In this document: one piece after another, positions 8,745 to 18,826 of the stretch
Numbering within the stretch: the stretch's first letter is position 1
How the letters are laid out: every line of letters starts with the position of its first letter
NCBI GenBank assembly: GCA_027604665.1
Contig: JADGIZ010000228.1
Coordinates: 1 to 18,851 of the forward strand
Length of the DNA: 18,851 nucleotides
Source: Polyrhizophydium stewartii
Lineage: Eukaryota > Chytridiomycota > Chytridiomycetes > Rhizophydiales
Direction: 5' to 3'
The notes under the pieces: generated by a model
Database searches by the model: none
What the model saw: only the letters and a program-made list of their open reading frames with translations
What the model was told of the DNA's origin: nothing
Translations under genes and position numbers: made by a program

Positions 8745-11700
8745 ATGCTCTCGCGCCGACACGCCACGGCGCTGCTGGCGTTGCCGGCGCTGCTGTCCTG
8801 CGTGGCGCGCGCCGCCCCCAACGTCTTTGGCAACAACCGCTTCTTCTACAAGAGCCTCGAGGCCGACGGCGTGTCGTTCGTCGCCGGTCGCCAGGTGCGT
8901 CAGTCTGTCTCCGCGCCTGCGTCAGATCTGTCTGCCAACACGGCGTGCAGTTTGTGCTCGGCTATGCCTCCACGGCCACGACCGTCACATGGGCCAACCC
9001 CAGCAACGACTGCACATTTACGCTCAACGGCGCGACGGCCACGGGCTCCGTCACTGCCGGCGCCGCAGACACGGTCTCGGTCTCGTGTCCTGCCGCCGGC
9101 AGCCAGATGTTCACGGTGCTGCGCAACAGCGACGCCACCACCACAGACACCTTCTACATCACCCTTGCTGCGGCCCAGTGCTTCCGCTGGTTCGCCGTCT
9201 ACGGCACCGCTCCGCTCGCTGCCGGCTCGCTGGCGCTGGTCGCGCCGCTTTCGACCGCGGCGCTGCGCATCTGGATTGCCGACCCATCGAATCTGTCGGC
9301 CGCCGAGTCTGCTGGTTCTGCGACAACGCCTTCCACGGTGCGCCTGCGCACGAGCACGACCATGCCGCCAGTCTTGTCGCTGTTGAGACTGACCTTTCGC
9401 TGCCCTAGAAATCCGCCCAGATCACTAGCGCATTCGCCGCTATAGGCGAGTGGCCGTCGCTTTCGATGCCAAAGTCCAACTCGCTCGTGCTCAACAGCTC
9501 AACCTTTTCCCAAGCGGGGTCGTAAGTGTAGCCGCAAGGCAATATCTCTCACAGCGTCTGCCTATTTGACATCTTCGGCGCTGCAGATATTGGGAGTTTA
9601 CGTACTCGACAGGAACTGGCAGCCAGGTCTCGATCACCATCACGGGCCAGAACACCACGCTTCTGGAATGCTCCATCGAGCCCCTGTACTTGACCGCCTC
9701 CATCACAAAACTGTCGGCATCAAGCCTTGCCCTCGCCTCCTCTGCATCTGTCGGCTCTTCCGCCACGTCGTACTTTTCCGTCTACCAGGACGCTTGCGCG
9801 CCAAACGTCCTCCTCGCGGCTGGATCGACGCTCGGCGATGGACGGTTCGTACTGACCCAGTCTTTCTTTGGCGCATCAGATGCTTCGGTGCTCTACTCGC
9901 TGCCATCGACCATCAGTGCGGGCTCGAGTGTTCGCGGCATTGCATTTACCATGTCGTCCATTGTCGCACTCGTGACAAACGGCGCAGCAGTGGCAACAGC
10001 CTCAACCGGGTGGTTCTCGTCGTCGGGCCTGCCGAGCACGACCCAGCTCAACAGAGTCAGCAGCGTCGCGCACTGCGACCCGACGATGAACCGCACCTCG
10101 ACGTCGAACCTGGTGGTCGCCGCCTGGGACAGCACGTTCCGTTCACAGCCAGCCGCCACATCGCAGACACTTTACGTCTCAATGGATGCCGGAGCTTCTT
10201 TCGTTGCCGTGCCGATCAACGTCGACAAGCAGGCAGCAGGCGGCGGATACATCCGCGATGTGGTCATTGTGCACGCAAGCCAGAGTCTTGTGGTTCTTGT
10301 GCGCGACGGCTCTGCGTTCGACCGCATCGTGCTTGTGCCGATCAACCTGTCGGGCGGCTCCTCTGACGGATACCAGTTTCTTTCGTCTGTCAACCCGGGC
10401 GTCATACTCGATGCGGGCGTGAAGGGCTCGGCGCCGCGCCTGACGCCCGCATCCTCTGGCGCGAGCGATCTCCTGCTATGGGGCGACTCGCTTTTCTACA
10501 GCCCCAACAGCGGCACGAATGTGTTTGCGGTATCGCTGATCAGCCGTGACCCTGCCCGTCCGGCTGCGGGGCTCGACACGACCGAGTACATCAAGGCAGT
10601 GGCGACTTCCACAGCGGGCAGGTTTGCGGCGCTCACATCAACAAATCGGTGGGTGGATAACAGCAACATGTGTTTACTACAGTGCCCGAGGATAGCTGAC
10701 CGCTGCTCAGAGTCTTTTATGGTCAGATTGGCATTACCTCGGCAATCGAGCTCGCCGCGGGCATCGGGCCATCTGCATGTGGGTCTATGCATGGAAGCAC
10801 TTATGCTGATGGCGCATGCTGACAATAGCCGCTCAGTTGCGTCGATTGCCTTTGATTCGCTTGGCCGCCTGGCGTTCCTTTCACCTCAAGCGACGGCTCC
10901 GTTTGTGTCAATGCGCATCGTTCCTGCGGAAAATCAAGTGCTGAGCACAAGGTGAGCGATGGTTCAGCGAGTCTCTTTCGCCTTTCTTCTCGCTGAAATA
11001 CCGCGCCAGGGTCCCCGCATCTGCCAACCCGGCCCTCGTCTGCCCGTATCAGTACTGGAAAGTGGACGCCGAGCCAGAGTACATCCTCGACTACGGTGAG
11101 AGCCAGGCGTGTGCTTGAGCGTGTGTGCCAGGCCTTCAGCATCGCTGACAACGCCGCAGGCCAGTCAGTCGACATATCTTCCACATTGCTGCCCCTGACG
11201 CCCGCTACTTCAGGTTCAATCTCTGTGAGTGCGACCCGTATTCTGCCTATGCAGGCCGACACACTGACGCATGCATTGCAGATTCGCCAGACAAACACCT
11301 CCTTGGTCAAGGCGTCCATCTCGACGTCAGAGCAGTCGATCCCGTCCAGCGGTGGCGTGTATCTTCAAAAAACCACATCTGTGCACATTGCAACCAAGGC
11401 TAAGACCTACCAAGGGAGGCTCGAGGTGCAGATCCGACCCAAGGAAGACAGCCTTGTTTGTCCGGGGAGGCCAAAGACGACAGTCATTCGCGTCGGATGC
11501 CCGCCAAACCGGCGGCTCGTCCTTCGCACTGCAACCAAGACGACGCTGCTACCATCTCCTTCGCCTCGCTACAATTGGGGCCACCGGTATTCAACGAGCC
11601 ATGCAACGACAGATGCTGCAACAACAGCAGCAGCAGACTCGCATGCAACATATGCAGCTTCCGCGACGGATACGAGCCTCCCGACTATTGCGACAACGAC

Positions 11701-12654
11701 AGACTGCTCGCTTGCACCAACGCAAGTCACGCTACCCAAGGGGTACTGGATCTCTGATTGGGCCAGTCTGTCTCGCGGCGCCAGTGATAAGGTGTCATGG
11801 CGTCTTTGCGGCTGTCAAGCTCCGCACTTCAGGCTGACCTGCGGCGCTGGAAAATACAGACCGTCGACTACAACTGCACAAAGTTTGGCGTCCCGATCCC
11901 ACTGTACTACGGCGACTTTTTTCAGCCCGTGTTCGACGTCTTTGACGGCGATGTCTATGTTGACACGCCCGACGTCGACATTGCGCTGTTCGAGTACAAC
12001 GGCCGCACGAGCTTCACCTTCAACACGACAATGGAGCAAGCCGGCTGCCGCGTCAAGGCGCAGGACTGGATGCTGCTTGCGGCTTCTTCGCCCACCGCCC
12101 CTTGGGACGCCCTGACGTCGTCTGTGGGTCGAACTCTTTGAACATGGCCGCGATGGAGCGATCCCGCTGACTCTCATACTCGCAATGCAGAACTACGTCA
12201 AGTGCTATAGCTCGGCGGCCGATGGCACCATCAGCCGAACCGACAAGGCTGCGGCATACACGATCATGAATGGCACCAATCTCAACTCTGTCTTGTGGGT
12301 CGACGGCCAAGGCGGCTATTTCGTGTTTCGAGCGCGAGTTCTGGATCCGGCATATAGGTTAGAGAGCATGCATTGATACCAACACCGCATCCACTGACGC
12401 GGCGCATTCTGCACGTGGCCAGCTACTGCGATCTGACCGCCGACTTTGCAGTCAATGTCATTGGTGCCCCACTGTTCTGGGGATACCAGCTTCTGATTGT
12501 CCTGGGAGTTTGCGCCATCGGCGTCGGCGTGCTGTGTTACACATATTGGATTTACGCGGCCCAGCAGCGAGCCATCCGTGAAGAGGAAAACAGCAAGACA
12601 TCCGATTCGAGCAGCGCGAACCTCAACAAGTCGCAGAGACAAAAGATCGACTGA
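8745..12654 (+). CDS. CatSper auxiliary subunit, delta/epsilon-like, 1072 aa, 12 exons
   Basis: Exons: 8745-8894, 8951-9337, 9409-9521, 9587-10648, 10711-10778, 10837-10951, 11010-11095, 11160-11224, 11282-11791, 11860-12123, 12191-12357, 12423-12654. All phases fit. Residues 1-24 are a signal peptide (HATALLALPALLSCVARAAP). CFRWFAVYG and LRIWIADPSNL, then a beta-rich region to about 630 including AGRFAALTSTNRVFYGQIG, suit the propeller headpiece of CatSper beta/gamma/delta/epsilon subunits. VGCPPNRR (about 753-760), then FGVPIPLYYGDFFQPVFDVF, GRTSFTFNTTMEQAGC, NYVKCY, and FVFRARVLDPAYSYC (about 983-998) follow the conserved extracellular stalk. One membrane helix at about 1017-1040 ends in a short Lys/Glu-rich tail, so the topology is type I. 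In animal sperm these subunits cap a flagellar calcium channel; a role in zoospore or gamete motility is inference. Which paralogue it is remains open; epsilon is slightly favoured. Confidence 0.82.
11619..11636 (+). repeat. CAA/CAG trinucleotide run in CatSper-like exon 9
   Basis: A short CAA-CAG run sits in a low-complexity stretch that encodes Ala and Thr (residues about 765-822 of the model) between the VGCPP motif and the next conserved block. It looks like an expanded loop of low constraint. Confidence 0.6.
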
Positions 12655-12758
12655 AGACGCCCTGCTACTTGCGCGCGAAAGCCGAAATAAATCATCAATC
12701 GCGCGCATATCCCGCTCACATGATCTCTATTTATATATTCACCGCCGCAGAAACGCTG
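12655..12758. terminator. Shared 3' intergenic region of two convergent genes
   Basis: Only 104 bp separate the stops of the CatSper-like and LRRCC1-like genes. A canonical AATAAA on the plus strand at 12686-12691 serves the former. On the minus strand AATATATAAATA (12739-12728) is a likely A/T-rich polyadenylation element for the latter. The two 3' UTRs should overlap in antisense. Confidence 0.6.
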
Positions 12759-15700
12759 TCAGCCGTCATCCAGCGCAGCCTTGAGCTTCGACATCCGGTC
12801 GTGCGTTCTCCTCCGATGGGAATCAAGCTCGGTGATCAGAACCTTGATCTCGGCTTCCTGAGTCTCGACGACGCCCTTACATGTGGCAAGGTCTTGCCGC
12901 AGATTTGCAATCGTCTCGATCATTCCGAGGCGCTCGCGCTCAAATGCTTCTATGCGCTGCAGCGCACTCTGCGCCTTGTGTCAACCTAAACACGGCGAGA
13001 ACGAGATTTCTTGCCATTGGAATCGTACCTGTAGCTTCTGCTTCATGGCCTCGATCTCGCCTGCCTGCTCTGCCCGGATGCGGCCCTCCTTGGCCTGAAA
13101 GTGCTGCTGGATGCGCGCGACCTGTCGGCCAACTCTCACTTAGCCGCGCAGCCGGGCAGGGGGCTCCTCGGACAAGACTGACCTCTTGCTCAATCTTCTC
13201 GATGCTCTCGTTGCGCTCGCGGAGACGCGCGCGCACTTGCTCAAGCTCGACAGCGAAAGCGTCCCGGTCGTGCCGATACTCTTGTGCGACGGCGCGATAT
13301 CGATCTGCATTCGTGCGCAGCGCATCAATCTGCCTATGAATCAGCCACAAGGAGAGGTGGTGCAAAACAGCATACTCTCGGCTCAGTGCCTCTGCCCACC
13401 TGTGCGCGAAGATCTTTGACGGACTCGGAATCAATATGCCGCAGATCATCCATTTCGTCGCGGCACTCTTCGAGCTCCTGCACAATATGTTGGTACTCGC
13501 GGGTCTGCACGAGTACCATGAGTGGCCGTCAGAGCATGTCGGATGGTGGATTTCAACCCGTTAACAAGCCCCCCCAACCTTGTTCTCCAGGTTCTGCTTG
13601 AGCGTGCGGATCGTTTCGTTTTGGTCTTCCAGCATCTTGGTCTTGACGCGCACGGCCTGGTCAAGTGCCTCACTTTGCTTGCGCAGATTCTCCGACTCTT
13701 CAACGCAGGCCTTTTTGACTCTTTGGAGCTCGTCAGCGAGCCTGTTTCGCTCAGCGTTCTGTTTGCAGAACGTCAGTGTCCAACAAATTTATCCGCCCCG
13801 CATACCAGACGCAAACTACATACACTGGCCGAAAGCTCATCCATCAGCAAGCGCTGCTTCTCGGAAATCTGTTCATGCGCCAACTGTTTCGACGCAAGCT
13901 CGCGTCGCAGGGCCGCGCATTCCTGATCGACTGCAGCGGCGTCCCTCGTTGCCGCAGCAGAGCGAGCTAGCTTGATTTCGAGTTCTGCAATCTGGCCCTG
14001 CATTTTCAACAGCGAACCAAGACGCCGGTTAGAGCAAGCCGTCCCTCAGGCCCATGGTATGGGAGCACGGGCTTACCTGCATGTGACGCGATGCTGTCTG
14101 GTTGCGTTCATGCAGAGTCGTGATTTTGGCCTTTTGCTCGCGCACCATGGCCGAGAGCTCCTTGATCAGCCCTGTCAGATCGGCTTCCTTTTCCTTCGAG
14201 ACTTTGAGACTGGCTTCGGCACTCTGCAGCTTCTCGTTGGTGTCTACCTGAACGCGCTCGAGTTCGGCTTGCTTGTTGCGCTCGGCTGATATCCCAAAAC
14301 CGAGTGAGCTGCAAGATCGGGCGTGTCGTGCTGACTCGCGGAGAGCCTCACCTTGAAGCATTGTTCTGAACTCGTCTTCGAGTGCCTTGTATGCCAGGCG
14401 GGTCTTGTCCAGCTCGCCGTGCGCAGCAGTAAGCTCGCGTGAGTGTGCTTCGACGAGCCGCATTGTCGCGTCTGCGATCGCTGCATTCAGATCGACCTTG
14501 TGCTGGCTGGATTGGGGTTCAGCATCGCACAAACTAGAGATCGTGGGTCCTCTGAGTTCCGAACATTGACGCACCTGTGCACGGTTTCGATGCGCGAATG
14601 AAAGTCGCTCTCGCGTGCGCTCATGGTCGACTGCAAGTGCATTACTTCCGTCTGAAGGCAGCCCACAGTCTCGCGCAGCATCTCGGCCTCGCGCTTCGCC
14701 TGTCTAAGCTCGTCAGCGCATATTCTCCTGACATGCATTTGGACAAGCGAGGTGCTCGGACCTCGGCAACTTTGACTTTGTGGCCTTCGCGGTCCTTGAG
14801 AAACTTGATGGCCGAGCGCTTGTTCTCGGCCTCGAGCTCTTGGCACCTGTGCCGCGTTTCCTGGAGTGCAGCCTTGTCCGGGTGGTTGAAGCTCAGCAAC
14901 AGCATAACAGGTGCGCCAAACAGCACAGCGCACCTCGAGTTCAAGCCCGTGCTTGCGCGATTGCTCGAGCTCTTTCCTTCTTTCAAGGAGCTCTCGCTCT
15001 GCCGCGTCGCTGGCACTTGCGAGCCGCCCAAGCTCGGCTCTCTGCTGCGAGAGCAGACCCTCCGCCTCGGTGAGCCGCGACTGCGTCTGCGCGAGATCGG
15101 CAGCAAGCTTTTCAGAGACGCCCTTGACACCCGAGAGCTCCGTGGCTGCTCGCGTGAGCTCGTGCGACTGCTTCTCGACGTGCGCTCGCTGATGCACTGG
15201 CGTGTCAATATCACTCGCCCGTCTCTCATCAAGCGGATACGAGGCACGCTCGACTCACAAGGACCTTGACCTGGTCGCGCAGTGGAGCGACGAGTTTGGA
15301 GGTTTCACGCTCAACGCGAAGCTCCTCCATCAGCGATCGAATCTTCTCGGCGTATCGCTGCTCGTTTTCGCGCAGTCGGCGCTCCTCCTGCTCCAGTGCT
15401 GCAATCAGTCGGGCGTTGGCCGCAAGCGCTGTATCGGTCGCTTTGCTACGTTTTGCAATTGTCTGCGCGGACACCAAACCGCCTGTTGGCTGGGAATGTG
15501 TCGGCATGCGCGATGGCCTGACAGTCGGATCAGCGCAAGCCAGTGTTTGGTCGCACTGCCTATCGCCGACATCCCACCCTGCAGATTGGCCGCTGCGCGC
15601 GCGCTGAGATGTCGCGGGTATCTGCCGCGTCGGTGAAGATGGCGTGACGTCGTCGCGATCAGGCGTATCCTCGATCCAAACAAGCGACATGTTCTTGGCT

Positions 15701-17478
15701 CCCTAAGCACGCAGCGGATGAATCAGCGGCGCGGGGCAGCGATGACACTGTTGTGCCGGGCACACACGGGAACATCTGGCACGCGTGCTGGTATTGTGAC
15801 AACAGCGTCTTGCGAGGTCAACGCTTGATCTGCAGAAGTTATGGTGGTCTGATCCACAATCCGCTTGCGCATCAAGAGATGCTGCCGCTGATGCTCCTGC
15901 AATCGCGGTTCGCGACGTTAGACAGAGCGCTCGCCAGCAAGAGCGAACGCGGCTGAATGACCCACGCGTGCAATCTCCTGATTGACACCAGATGGCGGCC
16001 TGGATGGCTGACTGGTTTCAGTTCGAGACTGCTCTTGCTCTGCAACAGGGCGAGGCTGATCCTGTGCCGGTGCCTGCTCGTGTGCCTGCACCTGAGCATG
16101 CTGGTCGAAAACGGCAACGAGTCGCTTGATTTGCGCTTCCAGCTCGCCAATCCTGCCCTTCTCATCGTTGTCGTTTGCATTTCGCTCGTTCCGGGTGGAA
16201 ATCTGTGTCTCCGAAAGTCGTGCGAGCTGCGACTCGAGTGCACGGATCCGCTCCAAGAGCACAGCCGACGGATCACAGGTGCTCGATCCCGACAGAGCAG
16301 CAGGCTCGCCCTGAGACTGCTGGCCAAGAACTCCAACCTGCGACTCGATGGCGGCGAGCCGTTCGGCGAGCTGCGCAACGGCGCCGCCGACAGTCAGGGC
16401 AGAAGCCTGGTCAACGACAGACGCGGACGGCCGCAGCCCATCGCCTTGACTTGCAGATGCACTCGAAATGGGTCGTGCTGGACTAGCAGCCCGCGTAGAT
16501 CGCGAACGATGCTGATGCTGACTTTGGCGCAGAGCTGCAGGATGTCCGTGAACAAGACTCTCGTATGCCGCGAGATCAAAGTCGTCCACCCCTGCTCCTG
16601 CAACAGGCACCGAGACGGTGGTTCCGCGAACGTCGCGGCCGTCCAGAGACGCGATCTGCGGAAGCAAGCGGAATATGACTGCCCGCTGATACGTTGCAGG
16701 CGCGCAGATGGGGTTGATGCGGCTGGTGCGGAGGTCGCCGGCAAGCACGAGATGCTGGAGTCGCTGTGATCGCGGGCAAGAGCAGCGTGTGCAGGTGAGC
16801 GGCGGAGTGAACCTGAGTAGAATAGTAAATCAATGACTCACAGTGCATCCAGCAAGGAGCGACAGTTGGCCAGCGTCGCTGATGAGATTGCCTTTGAGGT
16901 CCAAAGTCGACAGCGAGTGGAAGTCGCCATGTGCATCGACGATGCCCGCCAGGCTCTCGACGCGATTGAAGGACAGATTGAGCCGCTGCAGTCGCTTGAG
17001 AGGCCGCAGACCTTGGATGCACGATATCTGTACGGGCTTCAGCGTGCGCTACGCGGCAGGCACAGATGCAGATGCAGAAGCAGATCCCCGCGCACCATGT
17101 TGTTGGCCAGATTCAGATCGACGAGTGTGGGCACTGCCTCGACGCCATCCATGGACTGCAGCTGCAGGTTGTGTGCCAAGGCGTATCAGCACACAATATC
17201 CAGAACACGGGCATAAATGCGCCGTGCGGGAGTGGGGAGGCTGACGAGTGAGGCTTGTCGATGCGGGCACTTGCGTTGTTGCTGGACAGGTCGAGCGACA
17301 CCAGGCGGACAAAGAGCGCCAGCACGCCGCGGTCAAGCGCGGCGATGCGGTTCGAGTGCAGCACGAGCGCCGCGACGGCGGCGAGGTCTGCCCGGGGGCC
17401 TTCGAGGTGAAGCAAGTCCTGCAGCGCCGCCAGGCCCTCGTCGACGTGGCTGACCGTGCGTGGTGTGTCGGCGGCCAT
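12759..17478 (-). CDS. LRRCC1/VFL1-like basal body protein (LRR plus coiled coil), 1191 aa, 17 exons
   Basis: Exons: 17478-17275, 17161-17096, 17027-16842, 16763-15966, 15896-15783, 15702-15259, 15188-14934, 14872-14762, 14699-14575, 14506-14352, 14285-14077, 13997-13824, 13758-13579, 13504-13400, 13329-13183, 13121-13029, 12968-12759. Leucine-rich repeats fill residues about 20-165 (LVSLDLSSNNLQSMDGV, LVDLNLANNMISCIQGL, LQRLNLSFNRVESLAGI, LSTLDLKGNLI), closed by a cap (INPICAPATYQRAVIF, LPQIASLDGRDV). A Ser/Gln-rich linker with short coils follows, then heptad-rich coiled coil from about 520 to the end. This order matches LRRCC1/CLERC of vertebrates and VFL1 of Chlamydomonas, which sit in the centriole or basal body lumen and set its rotational polarity. 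Joining the LRR and coil halves rests on two phase-0 introns (15965-15897, 15782-15703) with good donors, branch motifs and acceptors. If they are not spliced, two genes result, the second starting at ATG 15690. Confidence 0.78.
17162..17274 (-). other. GC-AG intron in the LRRCC1-like gene
   Basis: Intron 1 starts with GCAAGT, the classical GC-type donor, and ends CCTGCAG with GTGCTGAT upstream. It joins SSNN to LQSMDG in phase 0, which restores the leucine-rich repeat register. No GT donor in the area gives phase 0 and the repeat. Confidence 0.65.
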
Positions 17479-17586
17479 GGCGCAGCGGCGGCGGGCGAGG
17501 GCCAGAAACGCCGTTCAGGCCGACTCCCGCTCCCGCTCCGAGACCGGCGCAACATGGTCGGTGCCCCGCAGCGCGGCATCTAGCGT

Positions 17587-18826
17587 TCATTGCATATGCG
17601 GACGCAGATACTCAGCCAGGTCGCCGGCCTGCCATGGGAGCGCTTCGCCGGTGTGCGCTGGGGGCCGCGGCGCGGCGGCAACGGCCGATCCGTGGCTCAT
17701 GGCCGTCTCGGATGGTGCCCACCCGCGCACTCCCATCTGCCTGAGGGTCTCGCGGAGCACGGGCGGGCACTCTCTATTCGACGCGGACTTGAGGTGGCGG
17801 TCGCGCGCGTCCTTGCGATGGAATGCACGTCCGCAAAAGTGGCACACATACTTGCGCTCCATCTCGTGCGTCGAGCTGTGTCTGGAGAGAAGAAAGCGGG
17901 GGATGGGCGGAAGTGGGGAGAAGCTTGTAGAATAAGCATCACCGTAACTCTCTCGCACCGGTTGTTGGACTGCTCAGCGACAGGCACCCGCGAGAGCGCC
18001 TGTATGTTTAAAAGGGTGTGTGTTGATGAACTCACCGCTCTGCGTCGTGCTTGCGGCTGAAACGCTGCTTGCAGTATTTGCATCCGAACGGGTACTGGCC
18101 CGTGTGGGAGGGAAGGTGCGCCACGAGACCCTGCTTGCGCCGGAATGTCTTGCCGCAGAACGAGCATTCAAAGCGGTGGGCCGGATCGAGCGCGGGCTCG
18201 CAAAAGTCGGGCGAGAGGCCTGATATCGACGAGATCTCGATGGCGCTGCGGTGCGCCTGCGCCGACGTCGTCGATGGAGCCAGCGGTGTCGGGATCGGCT
18301 CGCACTGGAGAGGCGTTTGGATCTCGCTGGAAACAGTCGCTTGGGCGATCTCGCGCGGTGCATGGGCACTCAAAGGCGGTATGTAGTCAAGCACTTGGGC
18401 CGGAAGCGCTTGATCTCGAGGTGCGTGCTGGATAAGCTCGTGCGACGGTGGGTGTGTTCTGTCAATGCGCGCCATGTTGACGAGCGTGTGTGGATGCTGA
18501 GCAGCAGATCCATGCAGCATGGATGGGTCGTGTTGCGGCTCGGGGGCAGCCGGCCCCGGTGAGAACGGTTGTGACCGACCGAACGGAGTGCCGGCGGCGG
18601 CGAGTTCCCGTGTCGAAGCTGGGGTCGGCCAATGTTGCTGGGGAGGAACCAAGCCCGAGAAAGCGCATGACAAAGCGGCCGGTGCCTCTGTCGATGCTGC
18701 TTGGGACGCTGCCGAAGGCGAGGGCTGTCGCACATCTGGGCCGGCGGCAGGACGTGCCGTCGCTCGGGGCGGCTCGGTTGCCGGCGGGGTTGTTGTCGGG
18801 CTCGCTGCGAGACCGGGCGACCACAT
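17587..18826 (-). CDS. C2H2 zinc-finger protein, at least 361 aa, two exons (5' end may extend beyond window)
   Basis: Exons: 18826-18036 and 17881-17587; the intron of 154 nt (GTGAGT...CTCCAG) splits the second finger between Arg and His. Residues 1-210 are rich in Pro, Ala, Ser and Gln and look disordered, as in transcription factor activation regions. Three fingers follow: CSFCGKTFRRKQGLVAHLPSH, CKYCKQRFSRKHDAER followed by HSSTH, and CHFCGRAFHRKDARDRH. The first two are canonical C-x2-C-x12-H-x3-H. The third lacks the second His at the usual spacing and has Cys eight residues after its His (HLKSASNREC), so it may be a C2HC variant or degenerate. The likely role is sequence-specific DNA binding in the nucleus. 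The frame stays open for eight codons upstream of ATG 18826 to the edge, so an earlier start is possible. The LRRCC1-like gene begins 108 nt downstream. Confidence 0.82.

Noticed and set aside
15583..15918. Independent promoter and start for the coiled-coil protein at ATG 15690
   Set aside because: The frame continues upstream to a good TTAG acceptor, and the preceding exon and introns join in phase to the LRR part. The architecture then matches LRRCC1/VFL1. It is kept only as an alternative.
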